From: Thalassobaculum sp965228445
GTDB lineage: Bacteria; Pseudomonadota; Alphaproteobacteria; Thalassobaculales; Thalassobaculaceae
Assembly (NCBI GenBank): GCA_965228445.1
Contig: OZ245813.1
Location: forward strand, 930,001 to 994,000
Direction of reading: 5' to 3'
DNA length: 64,000 nucleotides
The notes under the pieces are model-generated. The model was not told the DNA's origin, made no database searches, and saw only the letters and a program-made list of their open reading frames with translations. How positions within the stretch are numbered: position 1 is the first letter of the stretch; each line of letters opens with the position of its first letter. The translations under genes and the position numbers were made by a program. This document shows, in pieces, positions 1-9,505 of this stretch.

Positions 1-289
1 GGTCTTCGCAAAGACCTTGCCAGGACAGCATTGACCGAATTCCGCGCCTTTTTGCCCCCGTCACACCAGACAATTGCCCAAAAGGCGTGCAATTGCCGTT
101 CGGATGCCGTCAAAGGATGCAAGCAGCCCGGAACGTGATCATTCCAACATGGCGTTTACCTGAAAAGCAAGCTTTCCGGGTCTCGGCGCGAGTGCTCTTG
201 TCGGCGGCGCCAGAGAAACGGAGACTGCTCTACAACGAACACTGTCCTGGCCTGTCCCGGCCGCCCGCGATAACGCTTTTGAGGAAACG

Positions 290-1510
290 ATGGCCGAAGA
301 CCGCCAGCACAAGACACGCACCCGACTGGTTCACGCCGGGCGGACGCCGCACGAATTCAAAGGAGTCGTGAATACTCCGGTGTTCCACGCCTCCACGGTC
401 CTCGCCCCGAGCCTGGCGGCCTGGCGGCAGGTGCGCTCCGCCCCGCCGCCGAACTACCGCGAGGGCGTCGATGCCCCGGTGACCTACGGCGTCAGCGGCA
501 CCCCCACCACGTTCCGCCTGGAGGCCGCGCTCTGCGAGATCTACAAGGCCGGGGACGTGGTCATGACCTCCTCCGGCCTGTCCGCCATCACCGCGGGGCT
601 GCTGGCGGTGCTGAAGGCCGGCGACCATCTGCTGATGACCGACACCGCCTATTTTCCGACCCGCAAGTTCTGCGAGCAGGTGCTGGCGAAATACGGCGTC
701 GAGACGACCTATTACGACCCGCGCATCGGCGCCGGCATCGCCGAGCTGATGCGACCGAACACAGCGTGCGTCTACACCGAAAGCCCGGGCTCCCAGACCT
801 TCGAGATTCAGGACATCCCGGCCATCGCCGAGGTCGCGCACAAGGCCGGGGCGGTGGTGATGATGGACAACACCTGGGGCACGCCGCTGTTCTGCGATCC
901 CTTCGCGCTGGGCGTCGACATCGTCAACGAAGCGGTAACCAAGTATATCGGCGGCCATTCCGACGTGATCATGGGGCTGATCGCCAGCACCCGCGAGTAC
1001 AGCGAACAGGTCCGCGCCACCGTGCGGCTGCACGGCCACTACGTGGCGCCGGACGATCTGTATCTGGCGGCGCGCGGCCTGCGGACCATGGAGTTCCGTC
1101 TGCGCCAGACCGGCGAGACCGGCCTTGCGCTGGCCCGCTGGCTGGAGGGCCGTCCGGAGGTCGAATGCGTGCTGCATCCGGCGCTGGAGAGCCATCCCGA
1201 CCACGCCCTGTGGCAGCGCGACTTCAGCGGCTGCAGCGGTCTGTTCTCGGCCGTCTTCAAGCCGGTGCCGGATCAGGCGCTGGCCGCGTTCTACGACGGA
1301 CTCGAGCTGTTCGGCATGGGCGCGAGCTGGGGCGGCTTCGAGAGCCTGGTGAAACCGACGGACATCGCCCTGGAACGCAGCGCCACCACCTGGCCCCATG
1401 ACGGTCCGATCGTGCGGTTCTACACCGGCCTGGAGGATCCGGCCGACCTGATCGCCGATGTGGAGGCCGGGCTGGAGCGCATGGTATCGGTCGCGGCGGC
1501 GACCGGATGA
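290..1510 (+). CDS. metC: Cystathionine beta-lyase (MetC-type, PLP enzyme)
   Basis: This 406-residue protein matches the Cys/Met-metabolism PLP-enzyme family over its whole length. Cystathionine beta-lyase cleaves cystathionine to homocysteine, ammonia and pyruvate in the cytoplasm during methionine synthesis. The PLP-binding lysine is K218 in NEAVTKYIGGHSD, preceded by the cofactor aspartate in MMDNTWGTP (about residues 191-199) and the substrate-side region SGTPTTFRLE (70-79). The ATG start follows GAGGAAACG at a good distance. The family also includes cystathionine gamma-synthase/lyase and methionine gamma-lyase; the alphaproteobacterial MetC-like sequence pattern favours the beta-lyase, but side reactions cannot be excluded. 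It stands alone, 91 bp ahead of the HD-GYP gene on the same strand. Confidence 0.88.
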   Translation: MAEDRQHKTRTRLVHAGRTPHEFKGVVNTPVFHASTVLAPSLAAWRQVRSAPPPNYREGVDAPVTYGVSGTPTTFRLEAALCEIYKAGDVVMTSSGLSAITAGLLAVLKAGDHLLMTDTAYFPTRKFCEQVLAKYGVETTYYDPRIGAGIAELMRPNTACVYTESPGSQTFEIQDIPAIAEVAHKAGAVVMMDNTWGTPLFCDPFALGVDIVNEAVTKYIGGHSDVIMGLIASTREYSEQVRATVRLHGHYVAPDDLYLAARGLRTMEFRLRQTGETGLALARWLEGRPEVECVLHPALESHPDHALWQRDFSGCSGLFSAVFKPVPDQALAAFYDGLELFGMGASWGGFESLVKPTDIALERSATTWPHDGPIVRFYTGLEDPADLIADVEAGLERMVSVAAATG

Positions 1511-1601
1511 CAGCTGCGTTAACCGCTCTTCAACACGATCGCAGGTAACCTGAACGGCCGTCCCTGTTCGCGGGACGGATGCGATCGATCGAGGTGGGTA
1601 T

Positions 1602-2747
1602 TTGGCCAAACGGACGTCCAAGGCGACGGGCAAGCAGCGGCTGGTGTTCTGCACCAGCCGGCCGGCACGCTATGCCGCCGTGCTCAACGCCCTGCGCCAG
1701 ACCTTCGCGATCACGGTGACGCCGAACGATCCGAGCGCCTCGGACGTGTTCGAGACGAATCCCGACTGCATCGTGATCGAGAACCAGCTCGTCGGCGGCG
1801 ATGGCATCTGGCTGGCGCAGCACGCCAACTCCCTGCGGTCCGGCGGCGCGCAGACGGTGATCATGGTGTCGCCGAAGATGACGCTGCCGCTCGGTCGCCT
1901 GCTGGAGGAGCGGGTGATCGATGCCGCGATCACCGGCTCGCCCGAACCCGGCGAGTTCCTCAGCAAATTCTGGCGCATTCACGGCACCGCGATCGAGGAC
2001 GACGAGATCGCCGCCCTCTCCAAGCCGGCCGGCAAGGTGATGCGGAGCAGCCGGCAGCTTTTCACCCAGCTCGAGGAGATCACGGCCACCGGCGGCATCG
2101 ACCGCGAAGGCCGCAAACTGGTCGCCAATGCCGCCGCCAGCGTCGTCGACCTGGCCGGGGATCCCAGCGTGGCGCCGATGCTCCATCAGCTGCGCGGGCA
2201 CCATGACAGCACCTTCGCCCACAGTCTGCGGGTCGGCATCCTCATGGCCTCGTTCGGACGGGCAATCGGCGTGCCGGACGATCAGCTTCGGCTGATGGCG
2301 GAAACCGGACTGCTGCACGACCTGGGAAAGATGCAGGTCCCGCTCTCGATCCTGGCGAAACCGGGCTCGCTCACCGAAGAGGAACGCAAGGCGATGAGCC
2401 TGCACCCGGTCTTCGGCGCCCAACTGGTGAACGAGGGATACCGCGACCTGCCCGACCTGATCACCGCGGTCCGACACCACCACGAGAAGCTGGACGGTTC
2501 CGGCTACCCCGATGGACAGTCCCGTGGGCAGATCCACGAGATGTCGCTGTGCACGGCCGTGGTCGACGTATTCTCGGCCCTCACCGACCGGCGCGACTAC
2601 AAGGCGGCGATGGAACGCGAGCAGGCCTTCGCCATCATGGATTCCATGGCCGGCCCGCATCTCGAGCCGCGCCTGTACCGCCGCTTCCGCGAGCTGGTGC
2701 TCGACACCAGCCTGGCCGAGGATCCGATGATGGACGGGGCGCCCTGA
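1602..2747 (+). CDS. HD-GYP phosphodiesterase with altered receiver domain
   Basis: The protein has 381 residues from a TTG start placed just after GAGGTGGG. Residues about 13-125 look like a CheY-type receiver fold and about 195-350 form an HD-GYP domain with LLHDLGK, a histidine pair in RHHHEKLDGSGYPDG and HPVFGAQLV. HD-GYP domains hydrolyse cyclic di-GMP in the cytoplasm and control motility and attachment. In the receiver part the segment VIENQLVGGDG aligns with the usual phosphorylation loop, with Glu60 in the place of the phospho-accepting Asp; the conserved Lys of the switch region also seems absent. I infer it is not regulated by phosphorylation, or is locked in one state. It converges on the rhodanese gene with a 13 bp gap. 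Confidence 0.85.
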   Translation: MAKRTSKATGKQRLVFCTSRPARYAAVLNALRQTFAITVTPNDPSASDVFETNPDCIVIENQLVGGDGIWLAQHANSLRSGGAQTVIMVSPKMTLPLGRLLEERVIDAAITGSPEPGEFLSKFWRIHGTAIEDDEIAALSKPAGKVMRSSRQLFTQLEEITATGGIDREGRKLVANAAASVVDLAGDPSVAPMLHQLRGHHDSTFAHSLRVGILMASFGRAIGVPDDQLRLMAETGLLHDLGKMQVPLSILAKPGSLTEEERKAMSLHPVFGAQLVNEGYRDLPDLITAVRHHHEKLDGSGYPDGQSRGQIHEMSLCTAVVDVFSALTDRRDYKAAMEREQAFAIMDSMAGPHLEPRLYRRFRELVLDTSLAEDPMMDGAP

Positions 2748-2760
2748 CGCGCCCGACCGC

Positions 2761-4359
2761 TCAGGCCGGGAAGTGCCGGAAGCTGATGCCGCCGGCCTTC
2801 TTGATCTGCTCGACCAGCGCGACTTCCCAGGTCAGGTAGTCGTTCATCGCCTTCTCGATCTCGGCCTTGTTGGTGCGGTCGTAAGGGCGCAGGTAGCTGT
2901 CGTCGGGCTCGGACAGCACGGCGGTCATGCCGCTCTGCATCGGCAGACCGGCGACCTTCCACCCCGCGGTGCCGCCTTCCACCACCTTCACGTCCCGGCC
3001 GCTTCCGGCCAGATCGGCGGCGGCGAAACGGGCGAGCACGCCGTCCGGCGAGGTCAGCACGATGGTCTTATCCGCCGGGATCTTAGACAGGTTGTCGGCA
3101 ATCGCCACGCGACCGGCCCACCACGCGCCCTCCGGATGGGCGTCGCGGTAGTCCAGGGCCTTGGCCAGATCGAGAATCACGGCACCGGCTTCCGCCAGCG
3201 ACCGGGCGGCGGCGGCGGGAATCGTCTTCACCCCGTCGAGCTTGTCGGCGCCGAGGATGGTCGGCGTGTATCGGCCATGTACGGTGCGCTGGCTGTCGAG
3301 CGACGAGGTCAGCACGTAGACGTCCTGCCAGCCGAGCTGCACGAGCCAGCTCGCCGTCATCAGCGCGCGGACCTTGCGGTCGTCGACCAGCACGACCCGG
3401 GCATTGCGCACCGGCAGGTAGCTGTCCGTCGCTTGGACGAGCTGACCGCCCGGGGCGTGCCGGCTGTCGGCGATGCGCCGGGCCTCGAACTCCTCCAGCG
3501 TGCGGACGTCCAGGATCGCCAGGGTGCGGCTGTCCCGCTCGTCGCGCCAGGTATCCAACGTGTCGGCGTCGACGGTCTTCACGCCGAAGCGCTTGGCGCA
3601 GGCCTCGGCCTGGGCGACGGCCTTGGCCAAGCTGTCCTCCGCCGGATCCGGCGCGGTGCGGTTGTTGCCGTGCTCGAGCTGGTATCCCGACAGGTGCCAG
3701 CCCATGGTGCCGTTGCGCAGGGCGACGACCTTGTTCGGGATTCCGGCATTGATCAGCGACTGGGCGCCGATGATCGACCGGGTGCGGCCGGCGCAGTTCA
3801 CCACCACCGTGGTGTCGGCATCGGGGGCCACCTGCCCAACCCGGTAGACGAGTTCCGCACCCGGCACGTCGATGCCGGTGGGAATGTTCATCACCCGGTA
3901 TTCGTCCATCGGGCGGCTGTCGAGCACCACCAGCTTCTCGCCGGACTCCATCATCGCCTTCAGCTCGTCGGCCGAGACCGAGGGCGTGTCGTAGGCATGT
4001 TCGACGAACTCTCCGAACGCCTTGGAGGGGACGTACATCCCGCTGAACAGCTCGAACCCGGCCGCGGCCCAGGCCTTGGTGCCGCCGTCCAGGACCGAGA
4101 CGTCGGTATAGCCGAAACCCTCCAGCAGGGCCGCCGCGCGCTGCGCCAGCCCCTCCCCCGCATCTTCCACGACGATCGGGGTGGAGCGGCGCGGGATCTG
4201 CTCACCGACACGAAGCTCGAGCTGGCCGAGCGGAATGTTGGCCGCCAGGATCGGGTGGGAGGCGCCGTAGGCCGCCTGTTCGCGCACGTCGATCAGCGCG
4301 ATCTCCCCGCTGCCGTCCAGTGCCGCCTTCAGGCGCGCGGCGTCGATCATCTTGGCCAT
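2761..4359 (-). CDS. Four-domain rhodanese (sulfurtransferase) protein
   Basis: The 532-residue protein consists of four successive rhodanese folds at about residues 4-105, 125-230, 262-360 and 380-475, with a tail rich in charged residues. Rhodaneses transfer sulfane sulfur through an active-site cysteine. Only the second domain has this cysteine, C189 in NCAGRTRS; the equivalent positions in the others are D66, D327 and S437/P438. The ATG used here follows GGAGGGAACGG and gives MAKMIDAARL; the frame stays open upstream, but that part overlaps the ABC-F gene and is not protein-like. The gene lies 25 bp downstream of the ABC-F gene on the same strand and is likely co-transcribed. Physiological sulfur donor and acceptor are unknown. 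Confidence 0.87.
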   Translation of the reverse strand: MAKMIDAARLKAALDGSGEIALIDVREQAAYGASHPILAANIPLGQLELRVGEQIPRRSTPIVVEDAGEGLAQRAAALLEGFGYTDVSVLDGGTKAWAAAGFELFSGMYVPSKAFGEFVEHAYDTPSVSADELKAMMESGEKLVVLDSRPMDEYRVMNIPTGIDVPGAELVYRVGQVAPDADTTVVVNCAGRTRSIIGAQSLINAGIPNKVVALRNGTMGWHLSGYQLEHGNNRTAPDPAEDSLAKAVAQAEACAKRFGVKTVDADTLDTWRDERDSRTLAILDVRTLEEFEARRIADSRHAPGGQLVQATDSYLPVRNARVVLVDDRKVRALMTASWLVQLGWQDVYVLTSSLDSQRTVHGRYTPTILGADKLDGVKTIPAAAARSLAEAGAVILDLAKALDYRDAHPEGAWWAGRVAIADNLSKIPADKTIVLTSPDGVLARFAAADLAGSGRDVKVVEGGTAGWKVAGLPMQSGMTAVLSEPDDSYLRPYDRTNKAEIEKAMNDYLTWEVALVEQIKKAGGISFRHFPA

Positions 4360-4384
4360 TCCGTTCCCTCCTCGGTCCGCCGGT

Positions 4385-6274
<1,890 letters not shown>

Positions 6275-6360
6275 GGGCGCGGTGATAGCACCACGGGGCC
6301 GAGCCGGCCAAGCGGGAACCCGCGTTCCTTCGCACCTTCCCTCCCCCCACCGCCCGGCGT

Positions 6361-7269
6361 ATGACTGGACAAATGGTTTCTCCCGCCTTGCCGAGTTCCG
6401 GCTCCTCAAACGCCACCAAGGCGATCCTGATGATGGTTGCCGCCGCCGGCATCCTCACCGTCAACGACGCCATCGCCAAATGGCTGACCGAGCGCTATCC
6501 GGTCGGCCAGGTTCTGGCGATGCGCGGCGGGCTGGTCGTCATGCTGGTCTATGCCTGGGCGGTGGTTTCCGGACGGGCGTCGGCGCTGCGGGTGAAGAGC
6601 TGGCCGCTGCACCTGGCGCGGGGCGGGCTGATGGCGGTGTCCACCTTCCTGTTCGTCACCTCGCTCTGGTTGCTGCCGATCGCCGACGCCATCGCGATCT
6701 CCTTCGCCGGACCGATCTTCGCCACGGCCCTGGCGGCCCTCATCCTGGGCGAGCCCGTGGGCTGGCGGCGCTGGAGCGCGGTGGCGGTCGGCTTCGCCGG
6801 CGTGGTGGTCATGGTCCGGCCGACCCCCGAGATGTTCCGGATGGTGGCCCTGATCCCGATCGTCGCCGCCTTTGTCGGCGCGCTGCGCGACATCGTCACC
6901 CGCAAGCTCGGCACCGGCGGGGAATCCACCCTGATGGTGCTGATCGTCTCGACCAGCATCGTCGCCTTCGCCGGCCTGCTCACCCTCCCCTTCGGCTGGG
7001 TCGTCCCGACGCCCGCCGAATTCGGGCTGATCGCCCTCACCGCCGTGCTGGTGGCCTTCGCCCAGGGGCTGATGATCGAGAGCCTGCGCCTCGGCGAGGT
7101 CGGCCTGGTCGGGCCGTTCAAGTACACCAGCCTGCTCTGGGCGCTGGTGCTGGGCCTGCTGGTCTGGGGCGACGTGCCGGGCGTGTGGACCCTGGCGGGT
7201 GCCGCGCTGGTGGTCGTCAGCGGGCTCTATATCTGGCATCGGGAAACCGTCGTGCGGCGGCGCGGCTGA
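6361..7269 (+). CDS. EamA/DMT family transporter
   Basis: The 302-residue protein has about ten hydrophobic membrane helices in two EamA repeats, as in drug/metabolite transporters of the inner membrane. Typical family features are the N-terminal MVAAAGILTVNDAIAKWL and the mid-protein LGEPVGWRRWSAVAVGFAG. Such proteins usually export amino acids, nucleobases or other small metabolites; the substrate cannot be read from sequence. The start is uncertain: ATG at 6361 and an in-frame ATG at 6373 are both possible and neither has a strong ribosome-binding site. It is divergent from the ABC-F gene and is followed at about 110 bp by a clear terminator. Confidence 0.85.
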   Translation: MTGQMVSPALPSSGSSNATKAILMMVAAAGILTVNDAIAKWLTERYPVGQVLAMRGGLVVMLVYAWAVVSGRASALRVKSWPLHLARGGLMAVSTFLFVTSLWLLPIADAIAISFAGPIFATALAALILGEPVGWRRWSAVAVGFAGVVVMVRPTPEMFRMVALIPIVAAFVGALRDIVTRKLGTGGESTLMVLIVSTSIVAFAGLLTLPFGWVVPTPAEFGLIALTAVLVAFAQGLMIESLRLGEVGLVGPFKYTSLLWALVLGLLVWGDVPGVWTLAGAALVVVSGLYIWHRETVVRRRG

Positions 7270-7380
7270 CCGGCGTCGAATCCGCTTGACGCGACCGCTC
7301 TCGCCGCCCATTTTCGGATCAGCGCCGATTTGCATCCTGCTTGCGGGCGCTTAACAAATGCGGCTAAACGGATCGACGCA

Positions 7381-7419
7381 TCCGCCCGGCCGCATCGGCT
7401 TTCGAGGGCGGATTTTTTG
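7381..7419 (+). terminator. Rho-independent terminator after EamA gene
   Basis: TCCGCCC at 7381-7387 pairs with GGGCGGA at 7406-7412 and is followed directly by six T residues. The 18-base loop contains a smaller GCCG/CGGC pairing. It separates the transporter gene from the following folate-dependent enzyme gene. About 130 bases remain between this structure and the next start codon; I see no recognised riboswitch there. Confidence 0.7.
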
Positions 7420-7553
7420 TCTCCCCTCACCGCGTATCGGCCTGGTCCACCCTGACGGACCCCCGGCGATTTGAGGGGCAGCTTGCTCCGGGTTACCAAA
7501 AGCTAAAGCGCTTCGGCACCGACCGGCCCCTCGACAAACCGAAGGAGGCTGCT

Positions 7554-8747
7554 GTGAGCCGCAACATCGACCTGACCCCGACCGCCAACCTCGCCGGAGA
7601 GGCCCCCAGCCTCGTCTTCGGCCCGCGGGTGCGCACCTCGCCCTACTACGCCGCGACCCGGCGCTGGGGCGCCAGCGCGTTCACGATCTACAACCACATG
7701 TACATGCCGGTCTCGTACCGGGGCGAGGCGGATTACTGGTCGCTGATCCACGACGTGACCGTCTGGGACGTCGCTGCCGAGCGGCAGGTCGAGATCGCCG
7801 GACCGGACGCCGCCGCCTTCACCCAGTACCTGACGCCCCGCGACCTGTCGAAGATGCGTGCCGGCCAGGCCAGATACGTGCTGATCTGCGACCACGACGG
7901 CGGCGTGCTGAACGATCCGGTGCTGCTGAAGCTGAGCGACGAACAGTTCTGGATCTCGGTGGCCGACGGCGATCTGCTGCTCTGGGTCAAGGCACTGGCC
8001 AAGGCCGGAAACTGGAACGTGACGGTGACCGAACCCGACGTCTCGCCGCTGCAGATCCAGGGGCCGAAGTCCGGCACGCTGATGAGGCGGGTGTTCGGCG
8101 ACTGGGTCGAGGACTTGAAATACTTCCGTTTCGTGGAGACCGAGCTGGACGGCGCCCCGGTGGTGGTCGCGCGTACCGGCTGGTCCGGTGAATTCGGCTA
8201 CGAGATCTTCCTGCGCGACGGCCGCTACGGCGACGCCCTGTGGGAGCGGCTGTTCGAGCTGGGAGCCGATCTCGGGGTGGCGCCGTCCGGCCCGAACGCG
8301 ATCCGCCGCATCGAGGCGGGTCTGCTGTCCTACGGCGCCGACATGACGGTCGAGAACAACCCGTTCGAGCTCGGTCTGGACCGGCTGGTGGCGCTGGACC
8401 TCGCGGCCGATTACGTCGGCAAGGACGCCCTGCGCCGGATCGCCGCCGAGGGTATAACCCGCAGGCTCGTCGGCATCGAGATCCTGGGCGATCCGATCGC
8501 CGCCAACGTGGAGCGCTGGACCGCCCGCTTCGGCACCGAGGGCAAGCCCGGCATGGTCACGAGCGCGATCTACTCGCCCCGGCTGCACCGCAACATCGCC
8601 CTGGGCTATGCGCCGACGGGCGACGCCGCGATCGGCACCGGTGTGATCGTCGACACCCCGTCGGGTCCCCGCGCGGCCACGATCGTCCAGATGCCCTTCG
8701 TCGACCCGTCGAAGGCCCTGGCCCGGGGGGCTGCGCAACCGGTCTGA
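7554..8747 (+). CDS. DmdA/GcvT-like tetrahydrofolate-dependent methyltransferase
   Basis: The 397-residue protein belongs to the GcvT family (aminomethyltransferase fold plus C-terminal barrel). The segments YTIYNHM-like FTIYNHMYMP, VWDVAAERQVEI, LTPRDLSKM and EPDVSPLQIQGPKS are close to dimethylsulfoniopropionate demethylase (DmdA) and its nearest relatives. DmdA moves a methyl group from DMSP to tetrahydrofolate, yielding methylmercaptopropionate. Without a phylogeny this could equally be a DmdA-like paralogue acting on another methylated compound, so no symbol is given. It stands alone, without the P, H and L proteins of the glycine cleavage system. The GTG start sits after GAAGGAGG with ideal spacing. 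Confidence 0.8.
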   Translation: MSRNIDLTPTANLAGEAPSLVFGPRVRTSPYYAATRRWGASAFTIYNHMYMPVSYRGEADYWSLIHDVTVWDVAAERQVEIAGPDAAAFTQYLTPRDLSKMRAGQARYVLICDHDGGVLNDPVLLKLSDEQFWISVADGDLLLWVKALAKAGNWNVTVTEPDVSPLQIQGPKSGTLMRRVFGDWVEDLKYFRFVETELDGAPVVVARTGWSGEFGYEIFLRDGRYGDALWERLFELGADLGVAPSGPNAIRRIEAGLLSYGADMTVENNPFELGLDRLVALDLAADYVGKDALRRIAAEGITRRLVGIEILGDPIAANVERWTARFGTEGKPGMVTSAIYSPRLHRNIALGYAPTGDAAIGTGVIVDTPSGPRAATIVQMPFVDPSKALARGAAQPV

Positions 8748-8857
8748 TCGGCGCACGCGTCGCCCGTCGGGGATGCGGGGGTCGACATCGGGGGCTGGGG
8801 CGCTAGGCTTGCGCGCTCACCCGAAGAGAGATCCACAAGACCCGACGGGAAGCGATT

Positions 8858-9502
8858 GTGACCGATTACGACAAGATTCTGCGCAGCGACGGCCAGGTCT
8901 CCATGGACGGCAGCGCCAATGCCGTGACCTACGATGCCTGGGCCAGCGACTACGACCGCGAGCTCGCGGCCTGGGGCTATGAGGCCCCCACCCGCGCCGC
9001 CGAATTCCTGGCCCAGCATCTGGACGACCACGCCGGCGCGCGGGTGCTGGATTGCGGCTGCGGAACCGGGATGACCGGTGTCGCCCTGCGCGAGGCCGGC
9101 TTTGCCGGTCCCCTGGTCGGGTTCGACATGTCCACCGCGAGCCTCGACGTCGCCCGCGAGAAGCGCATCTACGCCGATCTCCAGCCGGTCGACCTGAACG
9201 GGCCGCTGCCGTTGGAGAACGACAGCATCGACGGCATCCTCTGCGTCGGGGTTCTGACCTATGTCGACCAGACGCCGTTGCTGCGCGAGTGGATGCGGGT
9301 TCTGCGGCCGGGTGGCGTGGCGGTGTTCACCTGCCGCCAGGACTTCTGGGACAGCCGCGATTTCGAGAGTAGTCTCGGCACCCTGGAGGCCGAAGGCAGC
9401 CTGAAGCGTGTCGAGGTCACAGGCCCGATGCCCTACATCCCCGGCAATCCCGAGTTCGGCACCAAGGTCCAGATCCGCTACGGCATTGTCGCCGCGGTCT
9501 GA
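8858..9502 (+). CDS. Class I SAM-dependent methyltransferase
   Basis: The 214-residue cytoplasmic protein has the Rossmann-type SAM-binding motif VLDCGCGTGMTG at about residues 64-75, followed by an acidic residue in LVGFDMSTASL and the motif-IV-like GILCVGVLTYV. It resembles the Methyltransf_11/25 group of small-molecule methyltransferases; substrate unknown. The gene begins with GTG, preceded by GGGAAG. It follows the DmdA-like gene by about 110 bp on the same strand and ends 3 bp from the convergent ligD stop. There is no strong contextual clue to its role. Confidence 0.82.
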   Translation: MTDYDKILRSDGQVSMDGSANAVTYDAWASDYDRELAAWGYEAPTRAAEFLAQHLDDHAGARVLDCGCGTGMTGVALREAGFAGPLVGFDMSTASLDVAREKRIYADLQPVDLNGPLPLENDSIDGILCVGVLTYVDQTPLLREWMRVLRPGGVAVFTCRQDFWDSRDFESSLGTLEAEGSLKRVEVTGPMPYIPGNPEFGTKVQIRYGIVAAV

Positions 9503-9505
9503 CGT

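Noticed and set aside
230..1654. Long open frame of over 470 codons antisense to metC
   Set aside because: High-GC coding DNA often leaves the opposite strand open. The translation is rich in Arg, Gly, His and Ala without any domain, while metC has clear PLP motifs.
7420..7553. Possible riboswitch ahead of the DmdA-like gene
   Set aside because: I compared the stretch by eye with glycine, SAM-II and SAM/SAH patterns and found no consistent match; only the upstream terminator is convincing.
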